Shown one piece after another: positions 1 through 10,438 of a stretch of 64,000 bases of DNA. Positions within the stretch are counted from its first letter, which is position 1, and each line of letters opens with the position of its first letter. The notes beneath the pieces are model-generated. The model was not told where the DNA came from. It saw only the letters and a program-made list of their open reading frames with translations, and ran no database searches. The stretch is taken from assembly GCA_022813625.1 (NCBI GenBank), contig JAKLMB010000009.1:496001-560000 (forward strand). Reading direction: 5' to 3'. This DNA comes from Aaosphaeria pasadenensis (taxonomy: Eukaryota; Ascomycota; Dothideomycetes; Pleosporales). The translations under genes and the position numbers were made by a program.

Positions 1-315
1 TCCACTCTGCTCTTAGTCACACAAGGGGATCTTCCCGCACGTGGCTCTAGCGCCCAAAAAGATAAAGATCAAACTATTTTTGTAACCCGGTTTTCGATAT
101 CACAAATCCGTGTTCCGAGACGAGAGGACAGGACAGGGTCTGGAGTTGTCTTGCATCTTGCATCCTGCAGCCTGCTGTGGTCCCCGAATGAGTGGTCCTT
201 CCGCATTATAAACAAAACTCCTTGTGATCCCCCCGGCCACCCAATTGAAGCTGTCTCTCCTCTCTCTCTCCATCCTCCTCTTCACCTATCGTCGGGATAC
301 CCCAGGAGTCCAACC

Positions 316-2004
316 ATGTACGAACAATTTGATCGCAGGACGGCTTTCATGAACGATGGAAACTGGGCACCTCAAAACGCAAATCCATCCGGCCCAGGAG
401 CACTCTTCACCAGGATTAAGGTCGACAGGTCATCACGTTCGAGCATAATTTCTATCAAGAATGGCAGTGCCATGTCTTCCTGTTCCAGCCTAAGGAGCGA
501 GCCCAGGAGCATTCTGGTCAGGTCGGAGAAGGGAAGGACATCCAGGATCCTGCCGAAGAAGCTGAAGAGGTTCTCTGCGCCGCCCCCTGGACCCACGAAG
601 AGAGTGAGCTTTATTGATGCGGTTGAAGAGTCGGACGAGGAATCAGATGGCGAAACGACCGAGAAGGACAAGAAGAGGACCTCCCGGTTTTCCATCTCTG
701 GCATGCCGACAGCCGTTCGAAGCATGTCGAGCCCGTACCCAAAGACGAAATTCCACCCAGCAACCTTCGTCGAAGAAGAGGACGAGGATGAAGACGAAGA
801 CGAAGAATCAAGCGACAAATTCCATGCCCTTCCAATCGTTCGAGTTCCAACCCGAGCTTCGTCGTCCAACGCAGCAGCAATTCGCCTACCAACAGGAGCA
901 CCGTCGTCACTGACCGTCAGCTCAACACCAGGAACCTGCACACCGGCCTCCAATCAATCCAGTGCCAGCTCCTCCTCATCATCTCTCTACTCCACCCCAG
1001 CCTCATCCATTCGTTCCTCCTCCCCATCCCTAGATCTGGAATCCTACTCCATCAACCCCAAATCTCCCGCCCCTAGTACTCCCCACAACCCACTGCTCCA
1101 GTACCTCCCTTGCACGCACCCAATGTGCACCTCCCACTACCTCCCCTCCTCCCTGGGACCCACCTTCCACACGCAACAGGCCCCCTACAACCTCCGACGA
1201 AAACGCGGTCTCTGCGCGGAGCACGCAACCTCCGACCTCGCCCTCGCAAACATCGAATGCAAGGACGAGTGGGAGACGATGCGGCAGAACGCCGGACGCC
1301 GCACCCTCGGCGAGGTGGCTGCCGACTTCAAGCAGTTCACGCGGGACTTCGACCAGGACCGGGAGCGCGAGAGCCGGGACTCGGAGCGCCTCCAGCGGCT
1401 CTGCGTCGTCGGCCGCCCGCCCAAGCAGGGCACCTCCGCGCCTCCCACCAACAGCAAGCGGTTCAGCAGGATCAGGGACGTCAACGACGATGCCCAGTCT
1501 GAGTGGTGGAGGTACGCGGCCCGGCCGTGTGCGAAGAAGGACTGCGAGGCTGAGTGGTACGCACCTTTCTCGAAGGCGCTGTACGACTTCTACTTCCCCG
1601 CGAAGAGGAACAGCAATGCTGGTGGATTGACACCGCTGACGACGCTGTGCCCGTCGTGTGCGGCGGAGAACGTCGAGGTTGCTGAGCGAGAGATCCAGGC
1701 GAAGAGGGAGGAGCTGGACGACGAGGAGTGCATCCTGTGGATGGAGAAGTTGAGGAAGGACAGGGGCGTTGAGGTCAAGTTCTGGGAGAGGGCGCAGGAG
1801 AAGTTCGTCAGGGAGCAGGGAGTCAGGTGGAGAGATGAGGTTGTCGGAAAGGATCTGTTGGTCGCGCATCAGCAGGTTCTAGTCGCAGCGGCTGTCGTCG
1901 TCACAGAGAATCAGACGTCTGCTACCGTTGCCACAGACAAGACCAACAAGAAGCTCAAGAAGAAGCTCAAGAAGGGGAAGAAGGGGTTCTGCGTCGTCAT
2001 GTAA
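316..2004 (+). CDS. CaaX-box protein with acidic and Ser-rich N-terminal half
   Basis: A single open frame of 562 aa from the ATG at 316 (good CCAACC context); the frame is open further upstream, but that part reads like 5' leader. The function is not recognised. The N-terminal half is low complexity, with an Asp/Glu run encoded near 774-810 and Ser/Thr/Pro-rich stretches. The C-terminal half has several Cys pairs (for example CTHPMC, encoded near 1112-1129, and CPSC near 1648) that could bind metal, and a charged, probably helical segment near 1680-1830. The protein ends in a lysine-rich tail followed by Cys-Val-Val-Met, a textbook prenylation box with a polybasic membrane-targeting stretch. 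That suggests attachment to the inner face of a membrane, which is an inference. No intron is needed. The long antisense ORFs here are shadows. Confidence 0.75.
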   Translation: MYEQFDRRTAFMNDGNWAPQNANPSGPGALFTRIKVDRSSRSSIISIKNGSAMSSCSSLRSEPRSILVRSEKGRTSRILPKKLKRFSAPPPGPTKRVSFIDAVEESDEESDGETTEKDKKRTSRFSISGMPTAVRSMSSPYPKTKFHPATFVEEEDEDEDEDEESSDKFHALPIVRVPTRASSSNAAAIRLPTGAPSSLTVSSTPGTCTPASNQSSASSSSSSLYSTPASSIRSSSPSLDLESYSINPKSPAPSTPHNPLLQYLPCTHPMCTSHYLPSSLGPTFHTQQAPYNLRRKRGLCAEHATSDLALANIECKDEWETMRQNAGRRTLGEVAADFKQFTRDFDQDRERESRDSERLQRLCVVGRPPKQGTSAPPTNSKRFSRIRDVNDDAQSEWWRYAARPCAKKDCEAEWYAPFSKALYDFYFPAKRNSNAGGLTPLTTLCPSCAAENVEVAEREIQAKREELDDEECILWMEKLRKDRGVEVKFWERAQEKFVREQGVRWRDEVVGKDLLVAHQQVLVAAAVVVTENQTSATVATDKTNKKLKKKLKKGKKGFCVVM

Positions 2005-3925
2005 CCGCCTCCCTTCACCATCTTCTCCATTTTCCTATGTTACCGTTCGCGCGTTGTTGGTACACGATTTTCTCTTTCCGGATCCGCAAATGTTGTTCTT
2101 TTTAGCGATATCAAGGCAGGCAAGCATCTAGCATCTCTGGGCTCTTTCTTTTGAGCAATTGTTTTTATCTTTGGGAGGAATCTTTTCATTCTGGACTGGT
2201 TTTCACAAATGGTAATGATCACCCTCTCTCTCGTCCTTTACCCGCATTCATCTTGTCTTTTTTTGACACGTTATCGCGATCGATTATTTGAGCTTTTTGG
2301 CTTTACGACCTGAATTTTTTCTTTTTCTGTCTATACAATACATACAATGTACAGGTACTACCTTCGGTTCCCCACCGGATCACTATTATTATTACAACGC
2401 AATAGAGCGAGATAGGGCTTCGGTAATATATATAAAAGATCGTTATTTCGGTGGATAATTCAAAATAATTGCTTACTCGCTTGCTTCCTCGCTTGATTGC
2501 TCGTTTTATTGAAACGTGGAAATGTACGTCGTTGCGGAGTCGTGGTCGGTCGTGAGATTCTCGTACGCATGCATGGGTAGGGTTGTACGCGCGGTGGGGG
2601 AGCTGAAGTGTGAGTGTCTTATCAATATCGTACGATATGATTGAGGATTCTCGAAACATGCCTGCAGGCATGGGTTGTCGGTTGACCGGTCGATCCGCGA
2701 GTCAGTTGGCAGTCGGTAATTGGACGAGGTTTTGGCGCTTCAGGATCGTGTTTCGAAGGAGCGGCGTGGTGCTTCTAAACGCGAGACCCCACCTATTGGA
2801 AACATTGTGATGAACTCTAGAGGTCTCAAACGTTATTTTATTTTATTTATTTTTATTTTGGGTTTATTGAACGATAGTTTACGGCTGTCGATGTCACATA
2901 ATAATCAGTCGAATGTGTATAGATGAAATAAATAGTACTTGATCAAAGTTCTGAATCTGGTAAACAATATATGGCTCAATGTAGGCAATCTATACGCCAT
3001 GGAATTATTGTATGGAGACAATCTACGCACTCGATCCACTCGCTAAAATTGCTTCCGTTTCATTATAGAAGAAAATATTCGTTTTATGTAACCACATATT
3101 TGGTGAGATCACTTGTATCATTCTTCCTTCATTATCGACTCCGCATACAGAGAGTTTGGAGTCAAATTCGCTATTCATGAAAGATAGTCACTACTACTGG
3201 GAGAACACAGTGCTGATACGCTGGGGCGGGTTGAGGTGGGTGATTCATGAACTTGAATGTTTTCTACATACATATGTGTAAGTGAGCCAAAGTATAAAAC
3301 GTGATAGGACTTGAATTGAATTGATCGAGTAGGATTGAGCACGGCAAACTTTAAGTGTGGGGAGAAAGATCATGATATTAAATTGGCAATGTGTAGAAAG
3401 GGGATGAAGCGAGTGTAAGCATACCTGGAGATTTCTCATGTCTGGCGCAAAGCTGTGAAGTTTCACATGCGAAGATGTTCCGCAACATCGAAGCTCTCGC
3501 AATATATCACGATTTGACAAACGGTGACAACAGTATGGCAGAATTACGCTTATACGATTCGATTTCTTCTAAACTCCGGCTACCTGGGATTACTCTGCCT
3601 GTGCGCCCGTCCGTCTCTCCAAAGGAACCGAAAAGGACCTTCCTCCGTGATAGCCTAGGGTATAACATGTAGTAAAATCCGAACACAGAAACGTTTGCTC
3701 CCTACACTATAGCTCTCCCTTACTCCCGTCAAAATAAAGTAACGCCTGATGCCTTGCCCTGTCCTGAACGCATGTAGCCCGAGGATGAGAAAATCGGAGG
3801 ATAGTCCCATTGAAGGAGGGATATCTGACTGTCCCCATGAAACTAAGACAATAATGCGAACATAATGTCAATTGCCACTACTTTGCTCGACGATTGATTC
3901 GTTAAGAACCAGCATGCAAGAAACT
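2005..3925. other. Intergenic, no gene recognised
   Basis: About 1.9 kb between two genes whose 3' ends face each other. Only short overlapping ORFs below 125 codons occur, with no family resemblance and no clear splice structure. The first part is probably the 3' UTR of the upstream gene, and T-rich tracts near 2310-2340 and 2830-2870 fit transcript ends. No tRNA-like boxes or long repeats were seen. Confidence 0.5.
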
Positions 3926-5291
3926 TCATACAGGCTTATCTTTCTCCTCTTTCCTTGATAAGGCAGGGCTGGAAGGACTGTCGCGATCATCTGCAGCTGC
4001 GTGGGCTTCCGCCGCGTCTTTCCAGTCTGAGCTGCGCCGGCTCAATATGCCCGGTCCAACGGGATCCCGGGGACTTGCCAATGGGCTCGAGGGAGTGGCA
4101 TGGATACTGCCGTTGATACTATCAGTACGGCCGTGACCTAGCAGTCCACTGCGAACGCTCAGTGCATCCGCTTGCTTCCCAGCATAGTAGCTATTCCGCT
4201 CACTGCCGAGCACAGGTGCTACTACTCCCTGCGAAGAGTACACGCTCGCTCGCTCTGCGTTTGCAAATCCTGCAACGCCAGATCGGTTCTGAGGACTGTA
4301 TATGGTGCTACTTTCGGGGTTCGCGGAGAGAACGCTGAGGGGGAGAGATTCCCGACTTCCTCCCCAAACGGATGACGGAGCCAAGGCGCGGACAGACGCG
4401 TTTGTGTCGAGAGAGTTCCGGCGGCGCCGCTTGGAAGAGGAAGCCAATGTCAATATCGATGCGTTGTCCGTCAAGATGTTGTTTGCCGTGGCAGCCTGGT
4501 ACGAGGAAGGCTGGGGTTGTGAGGTTAGGTGAGGGGGTATGGCGGACGGCGGCGGAGAAGTTGGGAATTGATGTGAGAAATGGACGGGCGGCGCATTTGC
4601 TTGTGTATTTTGTTGAGTCTGCGCCAGGACGTTTGCTGGTGCGGTCGACTGTATCGTTGTCAGGGTGGTGGTGAGCGAGCGCTCGGAATGGCTGGGCGAG
4701 GAAAAGGTGCTTCCACCACCGCCGAGGTTATTGCTGTGTCCCGTCGTTTTCGACCTTCCCGAGTGTACGGTCTCGACATTGGTTGCAACGGTTGGCGCAG
4801 TGGATTTGTTGCTCTTATCAACAGTCTGTTGGCAGTCCGTGTTGCGTTCTTCTACTGATGTGAAGCTTTCGTTCGAATGTGGGGAGACGGAGGTCGAGAA
4901 GGACAGGTGACCATTGCCGGGACTGCTGGTATTGGCATTGGTGGTGTTGAGATGCCCGGATTCCGGGTAGGGGTTATTGTTCTTTCCAGCGCCTTTCTTC
5001 GACTTTGATGGTGAGCCCTGAGCTTTCTTGCCTGAGGAGTGTGGGGAATCGGAGGTGGAGGATTTAAGGTTCGCGAGGCGCTTTATCCAGCCGAAGGGCC
5101 GCTTGTGCGTATGTCGGTCTACAGTCATGGTGTTAGCGAAGGATCCGGAGAGTGTGTGATGTGTGCACAGGTGGTGCGGTAGGAGGTGATGCGCGCCGTT
5201 ATAATAAGGCAACGCGGCGATTGTGGCTCATTCAAAGAATGACTTCAGGAGAATTACCATGGGGTCTCGATGCGGGCTCGGCGGTCGCCAT
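3926..5291 (-). CDS. Conserved fungal Ser-rich basic protein, two exons
   Basis: Modelled as complement(join(3926..5118, 5258..5291)), 408 aa. Exon 1 starts at the ATG ending at 5291 and encodes MATAEPASRPH. The 139-nt intron has donor GTAATT and ends in a CTAAC branch plus CTGTAG acceptor. The join restores a basic block, DRHTHKRPFGWIKRLANL, that I remember as typical of the N-terminus of an uncharacterised fungal family. The uninterrupted ORF with an earlier Met reads through the intron and is less likely. The rest is low complexity: Ser/Thr/Asn-rich, with a Lys/Gly/Ser stretch (KKAQGSPSKSKKG) after the basic block and several Ser-Pro sites. No enzyme motif or membrane helix was seen. It may be a phosphorylated scaffold or regulator; the function is unknown. 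Confidence 0.7.
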
Positions 5292-6626
5292 TCCGCACCA
5301 ACGCTAAGCGTAGTTGTCAATGGGGGAGGCGGCGAGTAGGCGTTAAGCGTAGTGCGTAGTGCGTGTACTTATTGTGTGATGGTGGATGTGATCGTGGCAG
5401 AGGAAGAGGTGTGAGGTTGCAAGGTCAAGGAGGGCGGATATTTTATTACAGGCGCAGGGTGGTGGTGGTGGTCGAACCACGTGGTACCTGTATACCTATT
5501 CGGTCGACAACCAGGGCGGAACTGGGCGGCTCGAATTTATCGAATGATGGAGGAGGAATAGAGGGCGTAGAATGAACAAATGATTCCCACCACAGGAATG
5601 TAATGTGGAGTACAGAGTCCTGTGTAACGGGAAGGCTATGGGAGAGGTTGTGTATGTGTGGGTGTTTAGATGAAAGTTGAGGGTGGATCGAAGGAGCATG
5701 CAGTGCCTAGATGTATTCTAGCCGAGTGAATGACCTACCAGTAGTAGTAATAAGTATCATCATCATTCACTGTGGACCGGTAATATGTATTATGATATGC
5801 GATCATCGTTACTTCTTGGGGGTTGGGGACGATGTCCGTTGTTACAAATTACAAACATACACTACACAACGGGTCCGATACGATCTTGATCTAAGTGTAA
5901 TGATATCATCGTTAGAGCAACTACTTGTCTTGTAGTGATCTAACTACCTAGGTAACCATTCCGGTGGACGATGAGACGATCTCCTTGCCTGAATTGAATG
6001 GACTGGCGGGCAAAAGACAGAAGAGGGAGAACTTGAGGGAACAGAACTGGGGCAACAACGGGGAAGGTGACTGGCGCTAAACCACCTCAGGGTTCGCTTC
6101 AGGGTCCTGTCCTCTTCCCCATCTCATAGTGAGCGTTCCCTTGAACGGTCACATATGACAAGTAGCACGCGTATAAATACTATGCCAAAGAGAAAACTAG
6201 AGAAGACGTGAGGTGATATGATTTGAAGCTAGTAGCAATAGATCAATCTCCCATAATTATACGATTTGATGGTTCAGGCAAGTAAGTACCTAGGTATGCT
6301 AATGTATGCAATGGAACGGTCCGTGCCTGGCGCCAAGCCATAATGACGAAGACGGAGGATCGACGACAAAGTGCCACTCGATGGATCCATGTGCAATCCA
6401 TCTCCCTGCACTACCTGCGACACCTGCAACACCTACAGTTGTGATGCCCGGGTTCCAAGCTACAACTGCCGGCAGCTGAATCCTTCCATTGTCGCTGCCG
6501 CTATAACTATTCATACTTACCCTTCCTCAAGGAAGCTACTGTCGCTCCGATCCAGCTTCCTACTTCCTATCCAAACACCAATCTTTCTCCATCTAAACAC
6601 GCTCCGAACTGCACCAATGGCATGCC
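5292..6626. other. Divergent intergenic region before MLH3
   Basis: About 1.3 kb separating two divergently transcribed genes, so it should hold both promoters. It contains only short ORFs without family resemblance. A TATA-like element next to an ACGCGT hexamer lies at 6167-6179. The last 200 bases before 6627 are pyrimidine-rich, as expected of a fungal 5' leader. Confidence 0.5.
6167..6179 (+). promoter_or_regulatory. ACGCGT hexamer next to a TATA-like box
   Basis: ACGCGT at 6167-6172 is the MluI cell-cycle box bound by MBF in yeasts. It is followed directly by TATAAATA at 6172-6179, about 450 bases upstream of the MLH3 start. Its position suits the MLH3 promoter, but a single hexamer can occur by chance. 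Confidence 0.3.
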
Positions 6627-9623
6627 ATGTTCAAGCATCACGACAGTCGAGGAGCTGCCTCTCCTGCGATTCGCGGAAGGACAATTCTGCCCCTACCGGA
6701 TGAAGCCATCGCCCAAATCAAGTCCTCAACTGCCATCACTTCTCTCAACGGCGTCGTGCTTGATTTGCTGAAGAACGCATTCGACGCGCGTGCCACCAGG
6801 ATCGAAGTTACCGTAGACTGGGCTAGAGGTAGCTGTACTGTCGAGGATGATGGTCTTGGAATTGCCCCGCTCGAATTTGCCGATGGAGGCGGCTTGGGAA
6901 AGCTCTACTGTGCGTATACATCGAAGTATAGTGACGATCGCTCTCTGATTTATGTAGATACCTCTAAATATAGCTCCCAGGAAGTATGCCTGGGCCGCCA
7001 CGGAACATTTCTAGCTTTGCTTGCCGCACTATCCCTCCTGGCCATTACATCGCATCATCACGAGTACCGATCGCACAACTCTGTAACGTTTCATCACTCC
7101 AAAGTTATCGAGAGACAAACGCCAGTAGCCACACATAATGAAATCGCGTCAAAGGGCCATGGTACTCGCGTGACAGTGCGCAATCTGTTCGGAAATCTAC
7201 CCGTGCGGGTCAAGCAGAGAGCAGTGGCCGTAGAGCAAAAGACGGAGCATGATCGTTTACGGGAGACCCTTAAGCAGGATGTCACAGGTTTACTCCTCGC
7301 ATGGCAGGGCACTGTACGGCTGAGGATACGAGATGCGAATAACACCGTCATTCTGAACACCAATGCACAGCACCCATCCAAGAGTCTCCTTCCGGAGAGA
7401 ACAAGTGCAACACAACTCCAACACATCTTGCACGTACTCACGCAATTGGATTTCATCAGCACCGATAACTGGTCAACTTGGGTGCCTGCATCCGCTGCTA
7501 CATCTGATATCTCGATCAAAGGTGCGGTTTCTCTGACCCCGGCTCCTTCCAAGCGTATCCAATTCATCTCCCTGGGTGTTCATCACATCTCCCCTTTGAG
7601 CAGCCATAATGAACTATACGACACGGTCAATAGGATATTTAATCTCTCAAATTTCGGAACGTTGGATGATGAAATGGACTTGGATGAATCTGAAAAGCTT
7701 CGGCGTAAGACCGACGGACGCTTCAAAAGCGATGGCCCTACGCAACGACAACTTCGTGGGAAGAAGGGCGTGGATCGCTATCCTATGTTCTGCCTATGCA
7801 TCTCTTTCGGGCGCTCAAGTTCATTAGCACACCCTGGTGGTGAGTTGTTCAACGACACTGCCAATTTACAATCAGTCATCGAGGTTCTCGAAGTCCTTTT
7901 GACGCAGTGGCTCTCATCACATCATTTCCGACCTCAAAAGACACGCTCCAGAAGACAACGAAAGGAACCGTTGGAACCAGATAGGGAAGGCCCAGTGAAT
8001 TTTTGCAATGCCTCTCTTGGTAAAGCATCACCCAGCGACGAATCACTCACTATATTTCCTCAAGAGTCACCTAGAGAGCCGCGTCCGAAGCGAAAACGGT
8101 TGGCTTCTATCCCCGCTAAATCTCGACAGTTGATGTTCATGGATTGGTCCCGCATCAAGACCGGCAAACCGGAATTCTTGGAAAGCATGTTGAAAGCCAA
8201 CAACCGAAAAAGTTCAACGCCCCCGGTCAAGTCATTGCCATTGGAAACAATTCCTCGTCTAAATTCTACCGAACCTAGTGCAGAAGTCGTCAGCTTGGCT
8301 CCTACTCCTTCGAATGATTCGTTGGATGATCCATTGATACCGTTGGATGCCTGTTCAGCGCCTCGCGCTCAAGTCGATAGAAATACTGAGGACGACACGG
8401 TCGTTTGGATGGACCCGTTGAGTAAGCAAACTCACCTATTAAACGCCCGTACCGGTTGCGTTGCTGTGCAAGCCACTTCAGCACCTCCCAAAGTGAGTGC
8501 ACGTCTAGCTATAAGTTCGCACAAAGATGGTCAAGAACGACGCACTCCCTTCCTTGATGGAATTCTGCAGACTTGGAAAAATCCTATCTTCAAGCCCACA
8601 GAAAGCCCTATTCCCAGAATTCAGTCAACTGACGCCGATGTGCGTGTTGCTCAATCTGCACATGCTCAGTGCGCTCATTTTGACTTTGCGAATACTTTCA
8701 GCCCGCAAGATGGCTGGCGCACCGATAGACTGTCGAAAACTGGCCTATACCAATGTCGGGTGTTGGGACAAGTTGACCGAAAGTTCATTTTAGTGGAAAT
8801 GCCTGGGTTTTCCGCTTGCGATGAGGGCCGGACTGACACTCGCCTTCTCGTGCTAGTAGATCAACATGCAGCTGACGAACGCATTCGTGTTGAAACGCTT
8901 CTTGCTGAGCTTTGTGCGCCACTCCAACAGTCAGTCAATGGCACCGTGTACACCTCCAAGCTCGGATATTCTTCCAAAGTCGCTTCCATGATGTTGCAAA
9001 AGCCATTACTGTTTTCTGTATCCCCGACGGAGAGTGATCTCTTTATCAAGCATGCTGCTCGGTTCGCCGCATGGGGTGTTCTATATGACGTATCTGTGGG
9101 ACATTCGATTGTCAAAGGCAACCAAGCATCCCTTGTGGTTACAGCACTGCCACCTAGCATTGCAGAGCGCTGTAGATTGGATCCCAAGGTACTTATTTCG
9201 TTCCTCCGCACCTCTGTATGGGCATATGCAGAAGATTTACATCTTCCTACTTTGGCCGATGTTGACCCTTCGACGCAAGAGGATGAAGATAAAGCCCATA
9301 CCCCTTTATGGGTTCGTTGTTCGTCCCACTGCCCCTCAGCTTTGATTGATATGATCAACTCTCGCGCCTGCCGCTCTGCAATCATGTTCAACGATGAGCT
9401 CCTTAAACATGAGTGCGAGGAACTAGTGACAAAATTATCGAAATGCATGTTTCCTTTTATGTGTGCACATGGCCGCCCGAGTATGGTACCACTTGTCGAC
9501 TTGGATAACTTTGGTTATGATCATCAGATCGGACCAAGTTCTACCGGCACAACACAGTGCGGAAGCGCACAGGGTCGAAGTGATGATTTCGTATCTGCCT
9601 GGAAAAAGTGGAAGCACAAATAG
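6627..9623 (+). CDS. MLH3: DNA mismatch repair protein MLH3 (MutL homologue)
   Basis: Encodes the MLH3 subunit that pairs with MLH1 in the MutL-gamma endonuclease, acting in mismatch repair and meiotic crossover resolution in the nucleus. The N-terminal GHKL ATPase is clear: the IKSSTAITSLNGVV segment, a DA-R-A-I block, and VEDDGLGI (ATP-binding motif II) near residues 60-80. A low-complexity linker follows. The C-terminal domain has the metal-dependent endonuclease motif DQHA-X2-E-X4-E near residue 745 (base 8859), then ACRSAIMFND and CAHGRPSMVPL. The catalytic acidic and histidine residues are all present. The frame is open for 998 codons, but 6910-6957 (GTGCGT...ATGTAG, 48 nt) looks like an intron. 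Removing it turns a duplicated TSKYS stretch into KLYYTSKYSSQE, the expected family sequence, and gives 982 aa. Confidence 0.93.
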   Translation: MFKHHDSRGAASPAIRGRTILPLPDEAIAQIKSSTAITSLNGVVLDLLKNAFDARATRIEVTVDWARGSCTVEDDGLGIAPLEFADGGGLGKLYCAYTSKYSDDRSLIYVDTSKYSSQEVCLGRHGTFLALLAALSLLAITSHHHEYRSHNSVTFHHSKVIERQTPVATHNEIASKGHGTRVTVRNLFGNLPVRVKQRAVAVEQKTEHDRLRETLKQDVTGLLLAWQGTVRLRIRDANNTVILNTNAQHPSKSLLPERTSATQLQHILHVLTQLDFISTDNWSTWVPASAATSDISIKGAVSLTPAPSKRIQFISLGVHHISPLSSHNELYDTVNRIFNLSNFGTLDDEMDLDESEKLRRKTDGRFKSDGPTQRQLRGKKGVDRYPMFCLCISFGRSSSLAHPGGELFNDTANLQSVIEVLEVLLTQWLSSHHFRPQKTRSRRQRKEPLEPDREGPVNFCNASLGKASPSDESLTIFPQESPREPRPKRKRLASIPAKSRQLMFMDWSRIKTGKPEFLESMLKANNRKSSTPPVKSLPLETIPRLNSTEPSAEVVSLAPTPSNDSLDDPLIPLDACSAPRAQVDRNTEDDTVVWMDPLSKQTHLLNARTGCVAVQATSAPPKVSARLAISSHKDGQERRTPFLDGILQTWKNPIFKPTESPIPRIQSTDADVRVAQSAHAQCAHFDFANTFSPQDGWRTDRLSKTGLYQCRVLGQVDRKFILVEMPGFSACDEGRTDTRLLVLVDQHAADERIRVETLLAELCAPLQQSVNGTVYTSKLGYSSKVASMMLQKPLLFSVSPTESDLFIKHAARFAAWGVLYDVSVGHSIVKGNQASLVVTALPPSIAERCRLDPKVLISFLRTSVWAYAEDLHLPTLADVDPSTQEDEDKAHTPLWVRCSSHCPSALIDMINSRACRSAIMFNDELLKHECEELVTKLSKCMFPFMCAHGRPSMVPLVDLDNFGYDHQIGPSSTGTTQCGSAQGRSDDFVSAWKKWKHK

Positions 9624-10438
9624 ATCACATTGTATGATTCGAACAGTGTTTTCAGAATACGCTAGGGTTACCATGTGAATTTGATACAATCTTTATGGAG
9701 GCAGATGCCTGCTTTGGATATTGAGATTTTTAAAATTAAAATAGAAGACGATTATAATTCGAATTGGGAAATGAAGAGATGTGTGAACGCCATGAGACCT
9801 GCGCAAGCTATATACTTGTTAAGAGCAGAGACAGGTCAATTAAACGTTCGACTGTGGTATTTGTTCTTGGAACATTCTGAGAGGGCCTATAGCGAAGTTG
9901 GTGAAGTTCGTATAAGCGTGACAAATTGGTTCCGTGAAGGGAGAAGGGAATTCTATGACTACTGGGGTGAAATTTCTATGAATGAGACGATCGACCGCGT
10001 GCATGCAGTATGAAGTGTTCATATGGTTCCCAAGGGCCTGATTACTTTCGAACAAGATGTATCATGTATCTGATAGGGAGCACGAATGCAGATCGTGCCA
10101 AAGAACAATTTGTCTGAGGCGTGGTGTTGAAAGAGTTGGAAGAAGGAGGTCAAAATAAAAAAAGACCTGGAAAGCAGAATGCACAGGCCAATTCGCCCAC
10201 GTGTTTTCGCTCCCTTCAGCTAATCTCCAACCGGATGGCACTAAACCCAACGCGCGTCCCAATGACCCTTTAAACATCCCCCGTCTCTCAATGCCATAAT
10301 AATCACCAGTTCGACGACCTGAAATCTCCCATGGATGCCGTACGACAATTCCTATCATGACCGCTAATGTTTCTTTCAATTTCACATATTCTCTATTGGC
10401 CATAATATTTCGCTACTGGATCCCATAAATTCAGGATC
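9624..10438. other. Intergenic, no gene recognised
   Basis: 815 bases between MLH3 and the deacetylase gene. ORFs of 112-113 codons exist on both strands (9675-10013 plus, 10062-10403 minus) but overlap promoter or terminator sequence and show no domain or splice support. The segment probably holds the MLH3 3' end and the next gene's promoter. Confidence 0.45.

Noticed and set aside
372..953. 193-codon minus-strand ORF opposite the CaaX protein gene
   Set aside because: Its Ser-rich protein mirrors the acidic GAA/GAC-rich coding strand; it has no domain and lies wholly inside a better gene.
1030..1869. 279-codon minus-strand ORF
   Set aside because: A shadow of the GC-rich plus-strand coding sequence; Arg/Leu/Pro-rich composition is typical of antisense frames.
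6371..6703. Cys-rich 110-codon ORF upstream of MLH3
   Set aside because: Overlaps the MLH3 start in another frame; no signal peptide, and the Cys come from a TGC-rich leader.
9675..10403. Two ORFs of 112-113 codons between MLH3 and the deacetylase
   Set aside because: No domains, no splice logic and composition like intergenic DNA.
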